Assembly: GCA_039630355.1 (NCBI GenBank) | Contig: JBCNVF010000092.1 | Location: forward strand, 1-35,040 | Origin: Brevinematia bacterium | GTDB lineage: Bacteria; Spirochaetota; Brevinematia; DTOW01 | Reading direction: 5' to 3' | Length of the DNA stretch: 35,040 nucleotides | Shown here: positions 8,234 to 15,476 of the stretch, piece by piece | Layout of the letters: each line of letters opens with the position of its first letter | How positions within the stretch are numbered: the stretch's first letter is position 1 | The notes under the pieces: model-generated | What the model was told of the DNA's origin: nothing | Database searches by the model: none | The model's input: the letters and a program-made list of their open reading frames with translations, nothing else | Position numbers and translations under genes: made by a program

Positions 8234-9625
8234 ATGAAAATTGCAGAATTCACAAAAGAACTTAAGAGATTTCTAAAGGCAAAACTTGAAGGTTGTAGGC
8301 ACTTTATAGTTGCTAATTTCATACCCTTCAAGAGATACGACTTAATGATATACAAAGAACTTACAACCAGCTACCTGGTGTCCTTTTTGATAATGTCACT
8401 AGTAGTTTGGCTTAAAGAGATTTACCTAATATACATTCAATATATCCAGAAAGGAGCCCAACTCTGGACAACACTTAGCATATTTTTCTACAGTCTACCT
8501 TTTACAATGGCTATAACCATTCCTGCGGGTATGGTAATGGCTACCTTGCTAACGTTTAATAAACTCTCAATCAATCTTGAAATTCTGATGCTACGCTTAA
8601 GCGGTGTAAGAAAAATTAGGCTTTTCCTGCCCGTTTTTGTATTCTCCTTAGTTATCCTAGGAATAACCTTCCTATTCTTTGATACCGTTTTAATAAGAGG
8701 CAATGAAATGTATCTCAGATCTATGATCAAAATGAGAATAGAAAAACCGTTTATAGACATCGCTCCAGGTGAGTTTCCTAAGATCGGGGAATTCAACATA
8801 GGGTTTGAAGAGATAAGCGGGAACGAAATGATAGGAGTAGAAATCTACCAAAACTTTGCTGAAGGCGAAAGAATAATTAAGGCTAGCAAGGGTGTAATAA
8901 TTTCCTCTGGGGATCTACCTTACTACAAGATTCTTTTAAACGATGGAACCTTTATTGAGAAATCCAAAAGAGGAGAAGTCTTCTCCTCACAGTTTAAAGA
9001 AGCAGAACTGAGAGTAGATTACGAAATCTCTTACATTCCAACTTTCAATACCGAAACACAACCACGAGTTATGTCAAGATATAAAACAGGCAGAATTATT
9101 GAAAATATGAAAAAACAAGATAACGTTTTGAAAAGTTTACTTGAGCTTAGTAATCTCAACTCCAACCTCATTGAGGAATACAAAGAAGTTTTACTCACCC
9201 TGCCCCAATATCTGGTAGCCCTAGCTTTCGGCGGTAAGGAAAGGGATAAAACAATAGAAAACTTCAACAACACCATAGTAACAATTTCCAAGCTACATCA
9301 AGATATCAGAAAAGTCAATACCAGATTTGAGATGATTGACTACAATGTTTTTGTTTTTGAACAACACAAGAAAACATCTATACCAGTATCTGCAATAGTT
9401 TACGGACTGGTAGGATTCGTTTTTGGTATAATGATAAAGGTAAGGACGGGTAGAGGAGGCTCACTGATAATAGGAATAGTGGTGATACTACTTCAGACAT
9501 ACCTTACATTTGTAGCTGAGATTCCCGTAAGAAATGGAGAATTAGACCCAATAACTGCTGCATGGTATTCCAATGTTATATTATCTCTACCTGCTTTGTA
9601 TCTCTTACTACGAGAAAAGATCTAA
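8234..9625 (+). CDS. LptF/LptG-family LPS export permease
   Basis: A YjgP/YjgQ-type permease. LptF and LptG form the membrane part of the LptB2FG transporter that pulls lipopolysaccharide from the inner membrane. Membrane segments are visible at about residues 44-70, 82-108, 130-152, 383-402, 410-428 and 445-460; the typical IPAGMVMATLLTFNKLS stretch is at 97-113 and the LSGVR loop at 122-126. Between the last beta-rich part (about 180-280) and HKKTSIPVSAIVYGLVG (378-394) sits a roughly 95-residue helical stretch, and there is a 38-residue N-terminal extension, so the protein (463 aa) is longer than the usual 350-400. AGAGG six bases ahead of the ATG supports the start. Its 3' end overlaps the converging ATPase gene by 4 bases. 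LptF versus LptG is undecided. Confidence 0.85.
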   Translation: MKIAEFTKELKRFLKAKLEGCRHFIVANFIPFKRYDLMIYKELTTSYLVSFLIMSLVVWLKEIYLIYIQYIQKGAQLWTTLSIFFYSLPFTMAITIPAGMVMATLLTFNKLSINLEILMLRLSGVRKIRLFLPVFVFSLVILGITFLFFDTVLIRGNEMYLRSMIKMRIEKPFIDIAPGEFPKIGEFNIGFEEISGNEMIGVEIYQNFAEGERIIKASKGVIISSGDLPYYKILLNDGTFIEKSKRGEVFSSQFKEAELRVDYEISYIPTFNTETQPRVMSRYKTGRIIENMKKQDNVLKSLLELSNLNSNLIEEYKEVLLTLPQYLVALAFGGKERDKTIENFNNTIVTISKLHQDIRKVNTRFEMIDYNVFVFEQHKKTSIPVSAIVYGLVGFVFGIMIKVRTGRGGSLIIGIVVILLQTYLTFVAEIPVRNGELDPITAAWYSNVILSLPALYLLLREKI

Positions 9626-10371
9626 AATACCCTTATAGGTCCTTCACTTAGGCCTTTAAGAAATTGCTGTGTATATTCATTACCTGAGTTAAACATTTCT
9701 TCTAAGTCTCCGAAAAAGACAATTCTATGATCTTCAAGCATTAACAACTTTCCTCCTATCTTTTTCATAACCTCAATATCATGAGTGACAACTACTATTG
9801 GTATCTGGAGGTAATTTTTTAAGTCTATTATTGATGACATCACATAATCCGATGTTATAGGATCAAGTCCTGTAGTAGGTTCATCAAGGAAAAGAATTTT
9901 AGGGTAGGTTGATATAGTTCTAGCAAGTGCAACCCTTTTTCTCATACCACCACTAAGCTCAGATGGCATTTTTTCTCCAACATTCGGCAACCCCACCATC
10001 TCAAGCACCTCTTTAACCCTCCTACGAGCCTTCTCCCCAGTTATTCTCCTTACATTCTCTATAACAAAAAGGATGTTTTCTTCTACAGTAAGCGAATCAA
10101 ACAGTGCTCCACTCTGAAACAAAAACCCAACATCTCTCCAGAACTCTTCAAGCTCCTTCTCCTTAAGAGAAGTTATGTCAACTCCATTTAAAATTACTCT
10201 ACCCCTTTCAGGTTCCAAAAGCCTAACAATTGTTTTTATCAACACACTCTTGCCCATTCCACTCCTTCCTATTATCAATAATCTATCAGAGTCAAGCGAA
10301 AATGTTATATTATCCAATACTTTCAAGTTATTGAAAGACTTACACAAATTCCTAACCTCAATCACACTCAT
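9622..10371 (-). CDS. ABC transporter ATPase, MlaF/Ttg2A-like
   Basis: A complete 249-residue ABC ATPase: Walker A GRSGMGKS at 35-42, Q-loop FQSGALFDSLTV near 85-95, signature LSGGM at 139-143, Walker B ILFLDEP at 159-165, followed by TTGLDP, and switch histidine H197. The Q-loop sequence and LSGGMRKRVALAR are characteristic of the MlaF family, which drives phospholipid exchange between the membranes together with permease MlaE and the MCE protein MlaD. Neither partner is adjacent, so this is an orphan ATPase that must find its permease elsewhere. It begins 6 bases after the ECF sigma gene and is probably in one operon with that gene and the LysM lipoprotein. The link to an envelope stress response is inference. 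Confidence 0.82.
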   Translation of the reverse strand: MSVIEVRNLCKSFNNLKVLDNITFSLDSDRLLIIGRSGMGKSVLIKTIVRLLEPERGRVILNGVDITSLKEKELEEFWRDVGFLFQSGALFDSLTVEENILFVIENVRRITGEKARRRVKEVLEMVGLPNVGEKMPSELSGGMRKRVALARTISTYPKILFLDEPTTGLDPITSDYVMSSIIDLKNYLQIPIVVVTHDIEVMKKIGGKLLMLEDHRIVFFGDLEEMFNSGNEYTQQFLKGLSEGPIRVF

Positions 10372-10377
10372 ACCACT

Positions 10378-10911
10378 TCATCTTCTACTCCACTCCTCCT
10401 CAAAATTCCTCATAGCTCTCTCAAGAATATAGTAAACCTTCCTAACAGAACAACCAATAATTCTTGAGATCTCTTCGGGTGTCATTCCTTGGTAATACCT
10501 AAGGAAGATAACCTCTCTTTCTTCCCTTGGAAGCCTTGAGATTACATCTCTGACTTGGTTTATTAGATCTACATCAAAATCATAAGGATTATTAACGTAT
10601 CTCTCTATTCTAAGGTCAGTATCTTTACTTTTCAGCTTCCTTAGAAAGTCGTAACAGTAGTTTCTCACGAGTGAATAAAACCAAGGAAAGAACTTCTTCC
10701 TTCCGTCAAACTTCTTCAATTTCAATGAAAGTTTGAGGAAGGTTTCTTGGACAAAGTCATCTATCTCATTCAGTGGTATACCCATAGTTCTGCCAAAGTC
10801 ATACACAAAATTTACGTATTTTTCATATATTAAGGTAAAGGCCTCCTCTTTTCTCTTACCACCCTTTGAAAAAAAGTCATCTATTAGTTCTTCATCACTG
10901 ACACTAAACAT
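10378..10911 (-). CDS. ECF-type RNA polymerase sigma factor
   Basis: At 177 residues this has the two-domain form of extracytoplasmic-function sigma factors. Region 2 is at about 22-95 (FTLIYEKYVNFVYDFGR, then DDFVQETFLKL and FFPWFYSLVRNYCYDFLRKL); region 4 is at about 115-172 (LPREEREVIFLRYYQGMTPEEIS followed by a helix-turn-helix). Such factors redirect RNA polymerase, often to envelope or stress genes. No anti-sigma factor is next to it: the neighbour upstream is a LysM lipoprotein (9 bases away) and the one downstream an MlaF-like ATPase (6 bases). The ATG lacks a strong ribosome site, so translation may depend on coupling to the upstream gene. It ends in TGA, which confirms that TGA is read as stop here. 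Confidence 0.86.
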   Translation of the reverse strand: MFSVSDEELIDDFFSKGGKRKEEAFTLIYEKYVNFVYDFGRTMGIPLNEIDDFVQETFLKLSLKLKKFDGRKKFFPWFYSLVRNYCYDFLRKLKSKDTDLRIERYVNNPYDFDVDLINQVRDVISRLPREEREVIFLRYYQGMTPEEISRIIGCSVRKVYYILERAMRNFEEEWSRR

Positions 10912-10920
10912 GCAAAGTAC

Positions 10921-12264
10921 TTATTCTTCAGGAATTTCTGGAATCTTAAGTTCCACACCTATCTCTATCACATCTGGATCTTTTATCTTATCTCTGTTCA
11001 AGGTAAATATCTTTGGCCACCACCAATACCCACCTCTAAAAAGTTTACCAGCAATTTTTGATAAGAAATCACCTTTTTCTACAATGTAACTACCTACAAC
11101 CTTGGGCTCAGTAGTGACTCTTTTCTTAGCTTTCCTTTTCTCTATTTCACTTACAACTACATTAAGCTCTTCTACTTTAAGAGAGTACATATCCAAAAGT
11201 TCGTTAACTCTATCTAGCTTTTCAAGAGAATCTTCGTAATTACCTTTGTTATGATCCTCTTGAGCCTGTGAGTAAAGACTCCTTATCTCTTCTCTCATCT
11301 TCTGAAGTTCAGATTCAAGTGAAGACCTGTAACTTTCAAGCTCCCTCTCAGACATACCTTTAACTTTCTCCTCACTACTATACTCAGAAGTTACTTTTTC
11401 TTCATAAGTCAGAGATACTCTGAATTCTGCACCATTAAACGCTTCTAGTTCTTTGTTGCTCCCAAAATACAGAAACCTGATCTTAAGTTTATTAATTTTA
11501 AGCTCTTTCATTCTATTGCCGATATCCTCTAATTCCTGTTGACTTTTTCCTTTAAGTTTTTCAGAAAGCTCATCTAGCTTTTTAATTGCCTCCCTTGACT
11601 TCTCTATACTTTCATTCAACTTAGCCTCATTTAGGAATGCTTTGGCTTGGCTCGTTATCTCTTCTATTTCCATAACTTCTGCAGAAAGCCACTTTGCTAC
11701 TCTCTTCAACTTCTCAGTCCTTGAAAGGACTCTATTCAGTTCTGTTCTTGCTGTATTCCATTTATCTTTCAACTCTCTAACAGTAGGTTCTACTTCTGAA
11801 ATAACTCTTCTGGAATTTGTCAGAGACTCATAGTAATTTGATGAATTATAGAGCGATAACGAAGTTTGGTACGAATTTGTAAGATTCTTGAAACTTTCAG
11901 GATACACTACTTCCATTCTCAAATCCTTAGACTCCTTTAGCAAAGAACTAACCTTTGACATCTCTTCCTCTGCTTTCTTCTTTCTAGAGTTCATTATTGC
12001 TATTTCCGAATTTGTTATTGAGGTTAGAGCTTTTACTTTAGCTTCATCATTTTTTCCCACGGAAACAAGATTAGTAGCCTCTGTATAATTCTTTTCTGCC
12101 ACAGTATACTCTTTTTCTGACAATACTGGTGCTCCCTCACTGCGAGCCAATTCCAGCTTCTCTTTTGCCAGTTGTATCTCTTTATCAGGCTTTGGAGCAG
12201 GACATGCACCTAAAAAGCTTGTCACCAGTAACAAAACTATTCCAAAGATTGTAAATTTTCTCAT
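10921..12264 (-). CDS. Lipoprotein with coiled coil and C-terminal LysM domain
   Basis: The chosen ATG at 12264 has a perfect AGGAGGAG site and yields a clean lipoprotein signal: MRKF, a hydrophobic core, then LGAC with the lipidated cysteine at residue 21. A longer frame back to 12336 has no such support. Residues 25-385 are almost wholly helical, rich in Glu, Lys and Ser, with repeated ALTSITNSEIAIM-like and ESLTNSRRVISE-like segments suggesting helical hairpins. Residues 391-447 form a LysM domain (YIVEKGDFLSKIAGKLF, then WWWPKIFTLNRDKI), which binds peptidoglycan. The protein would tether a lipid anchor in the outer or inner membrane to the cell wall. It leads a likely operon with an ECF sigma factor and an MlaF-like ATPase; a sensor or structural role in envelope integrity is inference. 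Confidence 0.82.
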   Translation of the reverse strand: MRKFTIFGIVLLLVTSFLGACPAPKPDKEIQLAKEKLELARSEGAPVLSEKEYTVAEKNYTEATNLVSVGKNDEAKVKALTSITNSEIAIMNSRKKKAEEEMSKVSSLLKESKDLRMEVVYPESFKNLTNSYQTSLSLYNSSNYYESLTNSRRVISEVEPTVRELKDKWNTARTELNRVLSRTEKLKRVAKWLSAEVMEIEEITSQAKAFLNEAKLNESIEKSREAIKKLDELSEKLKGKSQQELEDIGNRMKELKINKLKIRFLYFGSNKELEAFNGAEFRVSLTYEEKVTSEYSSEEKVKGMSERELESYRSSLESELQKMREEIRSLYSQAQEDHNKGNYEDSLEKLDRVNELLDMYSLKVEELNVVVSEIEKRKAKKRVTTEPKVVGSYIVEKGDFLSKIAGKLFRGGYWWWPKIFTLNRDKIKDPDVIEIGVELKIPEIPEE

Positions 12265-12357
12265 ACCACTCCTCCTAACATCTAGATAGAAATAATAATA
12301 AATAAGTGCCAGCCAAGTTTCTACAAAAAACAACAACTGTCACTGGTAATCCGAACT

Positions 12358-13083
12358 TTACCTTGTTAACTCAGAAGCTTTTGGCAAGCCTCGGGTTGAC
12401 TCTATTATACTATGGTATATAAACTCTGACAGTCTAAGCAATTGCTTTTCATCTAATCCGAAGAACCTAAATCCACAAAACAGGGCATCACGCCTTACTA
12501 GAAATACCTTTGTTTTCACAACAACATTCCCGAATATCAATTCACAAGGATAAGCCTTGTTATTTATAAACATATTTGCTTCTTCTTCAGTCCGAAAATT
12601 AGCACTCACTCCTCCTGCACTCACATCAAATACCTGTCCCTCAATGACTCTGTTCGGAAGTATCTCAACTCTTAGAAGTCCATAATCAACTTTTACCCTG
12701 TAATGTTTTCTTTTATCGTCATCCTTAATAGGCAAGGTTTGAAGAATCTCATAAATCTTTTCTGATATGTAGTATGGTTGCAGAGCACTGTCAACAATGC
12801 CTGATACTCCTTTCTGCAGGAGTTCTTTCAGCTTAGCAGGGGACTTTTCCGAGGTTACCAATATTATGTATTTTTTAGTCTCACTTATTTTACCAACAAC
12901 ACTGAAGCCCTGCTCTGGAAACATCTTATTTATTCCATCCACATCAATAACGAATACATCAAATTCACCGTTGTTTGCCTGGTCAGAGAATATATGGTTT
13001 ACATAATATCCACGAGATATAAGAAAAACTCCAATTGCTTTTGATAAGGTTGGGCTATTTGAAACAACACCAACTTTTACCAT
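12358..13083 (-). CDS. Receiver-like plus PilZ domain protein (c-di-GMP effector)
   Basis: Residues 1-115 look like a CheY-type receiver fold (KVGVVSNSPTLSKAIGVFLISRGY, then FDVFVIDVDG and YIILVTSEKSPAKLKELLQKG); D47 and D49 lie at the end of beta 3, but the phosphorylation site pattern is not classical. Residues 124-225 are a PilZ domain: RKHYR fits the RxxxR c-di-GMP contact and DVSAGG the second D-x-S-x-x-G motif, so nucleotide binding is expected. PilZ proteins control motility, secretion or the envelope. A GAF/HD-GYP phosphodiesterase lies about 3.6 kb away. No Shine-Dalgarno site stands before the ATG, but a promoter-like TTGAAT-17-TAAATT ends six bases upstream, suggesting a leaderless mRNA. 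Confidence 0.82.
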   Translation of the reverse strand: MVKVGVVSNSPTLSKAIGVFLISRGYYVNHIFSDQANNGEFDVFVIDVDGINKMFPEQGFSVVGKISETKKYIILVTSEKSPAKLKELLQKGVSGIVDSALQPYYISEKIYEILQTLPIKDDDKRKHYRVKVDYGLLRVEILPNRVIEGQVFDVSAGGVSANFRTEEEANMFINNKAYPCELIFGNVVVKTKVFLVRRDALFCGFRFFGLDEKQLLRLSEFIYHSIIESTRGLPKASELTR

Positions 13084-13089
13084 AAAAAC

Positions 13090-13118
13090 AATTTAACAAA
13101 AACTCATAACTGATTCAA
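13090..13118 (-). promoter_or_regulatory. Putative promoter of a leaderless PilZ gene
   Basis: Minus-strand TTGAAT (13118-13113), a 17-base spacer and TAAATT (13095-13090). Only six bases separate the -10 from the ATG at 13083, so transcription should start on or next to the start codon. The promoter sits wholly in the 39-base gap after rpiA. The -10 matches the consensus at 4 of 6 positions, so this is less certain than the other two cases. Confidence 0.45.
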
Positions 13119-13122
13119 GAAG

Positions 13123-13797
13123 TTATACAAACCTATACCATCCATCTTCAGTACCAACTATTATCATTGAGAACTTTGTGAAAATGCCGTTCTCTATTAT
13201 TCCTGGAATACTTTTCAACCACCTTTCTGTTTCAACTGGATTCTCAAGTCTCATTTGACACTCAAGTAAGAAGTTACCATTATCACTTACCACTGGTCCG
13301 AGTTTTCCTTTACCCACTCTAAGCCTAGGATTAAACTCTTCAAGCTGTCTCATTACAATTGGTGCTGCAAACGGCAACACTTCCATATTTACTACTCCCT
13401 CAAGAACTCCATCAGTTACTTTAGTTTCATCGACTATTACTATAAACCTCTCTGCATTGTAATCCACAATCTTCTCCCTAGTCAACGCTCCCCCCCCACC
13501 TTTAAGAAGTGCTATCTTATTTACCTTATCCGCACCGTCTATTGCTATATCTATCCTCTCAACAGCATCCGTATCTGTCACCAATATCCCATTTTCTATC
13601 GCTAACATCCGCGAAGCGTAAGATGTTGTCACACAAACAACCTTTAATCCCTTCTTAACCTCATCCCCGAGAAGCTTTATAAACTCTTGAACAGTTGTCC
13701 CACTACCAAGACCTATTACCATGTTATCTTTCACCCACTCTCTCACATACTCTAATGCACCTAAAGCGGAATTTATTTTACCTTTAACAGTATCCAT
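13123..13797 (-). CDS. rpiA: Ribose-5-phosphate isomerase A
   Basis: Interconverts ribose 5-phosphate and ribulose 5-phosphate in the pentose phosphate pathway. All RpiA landmarks are present in its 224 residues: the phosphate-binding GLGSGTT at 29-35, DGADKV from 87 and KGGGGALTREKI at 99-110, whose Lys and Glu belong to the active site. AGAGAGG ahead of the ATG supports the start. It follows the flavin-reductase-like gene by 10 bases and is probably the last gene of the tRNA-secE-nusG unit. The KGGGG codons include a run of eight G residues (plus-strand C at 13490-13497), which is notable in such an AT-rich genome and could be slippage-prone. Confidence 0.95.
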   Translation of the reverse strand: MDTVKGKINSALGALEYVREWVKDNMVIGLGSGTTVQEFIKLLGDEVKKGLKVVCVTTSYASRMLAIENGILVTDTDAVERIDIAIDGADKVNKIALLKGGGGALTREKIVDYNAERFIVIVDETKVTDGVLEGVVNMEVLPFAAPIVMRQLEEFNPRLRVGKGKLGPVVSDNGNFLLECQMRLENPVETERWLKSIPGIIENGIFTKFSMIIVGTEDGWYRFV

Positions 13798-13807
13798 AAC
13801 TGCCTCT

Positions 13808-14347
13808 CTAAAAATCTCTCAAGATTCTAAGTTTTATATACCCTTCGCCAGCTACATAGAGAATAGGACTCACTTTGTCAGGAATATAGTTGCCACTACT
13901 ATCAAAAACATCGTCATCTACAAGCACGTTCATAACCTCACCAACGATTAAATTGTGGTCACCTACTTCCTCATCCTTAACCAACTTACACTCATACACT
14001 GCAAATGAGAGTGGAATATAGAAAACACCATCCAAAATACCTCTCTCAAGAGGTATATTGAACTTCTCTATTTTATCAACATCCCTTCCAGAATAGAAAC
14101 CAAGTTTATCAACTATGTCCAGATGTTTCCAATCTAAAAAGTTCACGGAAAAACTCTTGGACCTACTAAGAAGTTCATAAGTGAATCTTCTCTTTGAGAT
14201 CATTACTGAAAAATATCTAGGATTAATGGAAGATATAGTTGTCCAGGCAGCAGGCATAGCGTTAGTTCTACCTTGAAAAGACGTAACTATTACACATACT
14301 ACACTTGGGAAAAAACTGTAAAATCCCTTGTCGCTTTTCCTCAACAT
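13808..14347 (-). CDS. Flavin reductase-like (FMN-binding) protein
   Basis: A 179-residue member of the flavin reductase-like/FMN-binding split-barrel family. The typical run is visible: PSVVCVIVTSFQGRTNAMPAA near residues 14-35, then a serine/threonine-rich strand, ISKRRFTYELL, and SKSFSVNFLD. The substrate cannot be read from sequence; relatives include ferric or FMN reductases and archaeal flavoredoxins. I choose the ATG at 14347, which follows the nusG stop by one base (TAG-T-ATG) and has GGAAAGAG upstream; the in-frame TTG at 14371 would lie inside nusG. Its position straight after nusG, where rplK is normally found, is unusual. Confidence 0.83.
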   Translation of the reverse strand: MLRKSDKGFYSFFPSVVCVIVTSFQGRTNAMPAAWTTISSINPRYFSVMISKRRFTYELLSRSKSFSVNFLDWKHLDIVDKLGFYSGRDVDKIEKFNIPLERGILDGVFYIPLSFAVYECKLVKDEEVGDHNLIVGEVMNVLVDDDVFDSSGNYIPDKVSPILYVAGEGYIKLRILRDF

Positions 14348-14348
14348 A

Positions 14349-14939
14349 CTACACTCTTTCCACTTGATCAAAATTTATATTCAACGGCGTTTCTCGGTTG
14401 AAGATAGTTACACTCACTTTGAGCTTATATTTATCAGGATAAACCTCAACCACCGTTCCAACAAGTCCTTTAAACGGACCCTCCACTATTTTTACCTGAT
14501 CACCAGGCTCAAACGAAGAGGAAAGATCAACAAAAGCTCTACTCTTGAATTCACCCGTTTTCTCAAAAATATTTCTTACCTCCTCTATAGTCAAAGGTTT
14601 TGGAGGAACCCTAAAAGATCTTACACCACTTTGCTCTGTCTTAGCCCCTAGAAAACCAATTACTCCGTGGATGTTCTTTACTGTCCTTAGAAATGATTCA
14701 AGTTTCTGCTCTTCAGTAGGAAGGTCCATTTCCAAAAGAATATATCCTGGGAATATTCTCTGTTTCTTTACTATTTTCTTATCACCTCTTCCCCTAACTT
14801 CAACATTCTCCATAGGTATTTTTATGTCAACTATGACCTTTCTTACATCTTCATTCTTTTCCATCTCCTTTTTTATTTTATCCACAACACTATTCTCAAG
14901 ACCTGAGATGGTATGTAACACATACCAAGCTCTACCCAT
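14349..14939 (-). CDS. nusG: Transcription antitermination factor NusG
   Basis: NusG binds RNA polymerase and couples it to Rho and to the ribosome. The N-terminal NGN domain begins RAWYVLHTISGLE and contains RIFPGYILLEMDL and VIGFLGAK; the C-terminal KOW domain is at about residues 143-195 (FEPGDQVKIVEGPFKGLVGTVVEV). Length (196-198 residues) is normal. Two ATGs lie 6 bases apart; AGAAGG is 3 bases from the first (14945) and 9 from the second (14939), so I favour the second. It follows secE by 13 bases, the standard pairing. It is not followed by rplK-rplA-rplJ-rplL-rpoB, as in most bacteria, but by a flavin-reductase-like gene and rpiA. Confidence 0.95.
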   Translation of the reverse strand: MGRAWYVLHTISGLENSVVDKIKKEMEKNEDVRKVIVDIKIPMENVEVRGRGDKKIVKKQRIFPGYILLEMDLPTEEQKLESFLRTVKNIHGVIGFLGAKTEQSGVRSFRVPPKPLTIEEVRNIFEKTGEFKSRAFVDLSSSFEPGDQVKIVEGPFKGLVGTVVEVYPDKYKLKVSVTIFNRETPLNINFDQVERV

Positions 14940-14952
14940 ACACATCTACCTT

Positions 14953-15147
14953 CTACTTTAGAATTAGTCCAACTAATGTTGAAGCAACAAAATCTATAAA
15001 CCCCAAGATTATAGAAAGGATTATTACAAAGACTATTACTATTGCTGAAGAAGATATAACCTCCTCTTTCGGTGGCCATGAAACTTTCTTCATTTCCTCG
15101 GCAACATCCTTAAAAAATTGTATCACTCTCTTAGCAATACCTATCAT
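14953..15147 (-). CDS. secE: Preprotein translocase subunit SecE
   Basis: A 64-residue single-span SecE, the small essential clamp subunit of the SecYEG channel. The amphipathic helix FFKDVAEEMKKVSWPPKEEV at residues 11-30 contains the family motif (VxWP), and residues 33-62 form the transmembrane helix. AGGTAGG lies just ahead of the ATG. It stands between tRNA-Trp (23 bases upstream) and nusG, the classic tRNA-Trp-secE-nusG order seen in many bacteria. Confidence 0.95.
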   Translation of the reverse strand: MIGIAKRVIQFFKDVAEEMKKVSWPPKEEVISSSAIVIVFVIILSIILGFIDFVASTLVGLILK

Positions 15148-15170
15148 ACGCCTACCTCAGGCAAAATATT

Positions 15171-15245
15171 CAGGCCTGGTGGGGCTCGAACCCACAACCT
15201 CCGGATTTGGAGTCCGGCGCTCTAGCCAATTCGAGCTACAGGCCT
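15171..15245 (-). tRNA. trnW: tRNA-Trp (anticodon CCA)
   Basis: On the minus strand the acceptor stem AGGCCTG (15245-15239) pairs with CAGGCCT (15178-15172). The anticodon arm CCGGA-CTCCAAA-TCCGG has CCA as anticodon, and the T arm contains GGTTCGAGCC. The discriminator base at 15171 is G, as expected for bacterial tRNA-Trp. The 3' CCA is not encoded (AAT follows), unlike in the adjacent tRNA-Leu. Confidence 0.95.
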
Positions 15246-15249
15246 ACGG

Positions 15250-15335
15250 TGGTGGGGATGGAGGGACTCGAACCCTCACGGGTCTTCACCCAGGGGATTT
15301 TAAGTCCCCCGCGTCTGCCATTCCGCCACATCCCC
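15250..15335 (-). tRNA. trnL: tRNA-Leu (anticodon TAA)
   Basis: On the minus strand the acceptor stem GGGGATG (15335-15329) pairs with CATCCCC (15260-15254). The anticodon arm has loop CTTAAAA with anticodon TAA, and the long variable arm TGGGTGAAGACCCG marks a class II tRNA. The T arm contains GGTTCGAGTCC. Discriminator A at 15253 is followed by an encoded CCA (15252-15250). Only four bases separate it from tRNA-Trp, so the two are co-transcribed. Confidence 0.95.
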
Positions 15336-15348
15336 AACTAACCTTGAT

Positions 15349-15378
15349 ATTATACATAACCTATCTCAACCATTTCAA
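15349..15378 (-). promoter_or_regulatory. Promoter of the tRNA-Leu/tRNA-Trp/secE/nusG unit
   Basis: Minus-strand TTGAAA (15378-15373), 18 bases, then a perfect TATAAT (15354-15349). The predicted start near 15342 is 7 bases before the tRNA-Leu 5' end. It is the only good promoter upstream of the run tRNA-Leu, tRNA-Trp, secE, nusG, flavin reductase and rpiA. No hairpin terminator was seen inside that run. Confidence 0.75.
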
Positions 15379-15438
15379 CTTCAACAATTCCAGAACACCC
15401 AAGTCTCACCTAAAAACATCCTCACAGGAACGAACCTC

Positions 15439-15467
15439 TTGAGATACAACCCCTCTTTTCCTATAAT
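15439..15467 (+). promoter_or_regulatory. Promoter of a leaderless zinc-ribbon gene
   Basis: TTGAGA (15439-15444), 17 bases, TATAAT (15462-15467): 11 of 12 consensus bases at ideal spacing. The ATG at 15477 begins nine bases after the -10, so the transcript should start 0-4 bases before it. No Shine-Dalgarno sequence precedes the ATG. Confidence 0.7.
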
Positions 15468-15476
15468 ATTATTACC

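Noticed and set aside
8488-8799. Minus-strand frame of 103 codons opposite the LptF/G gene
   Set aside because: It is antisense to conserved membrane segments of a recognised gene and shows no family resemblance.
12265-12336. N-terminal extension of the LysM protein
   Set aside because: The internal ATG has a perfect AGGAGGAG and starts a textbook lipoprotein signal; the extension would bury that signal.
14347-14371. TTG start of the flavin reductase inside nusG
   Set aside because: The ATG at 14347 directly after the nusG stop has a ribosome site and fits the family's N-terminus.
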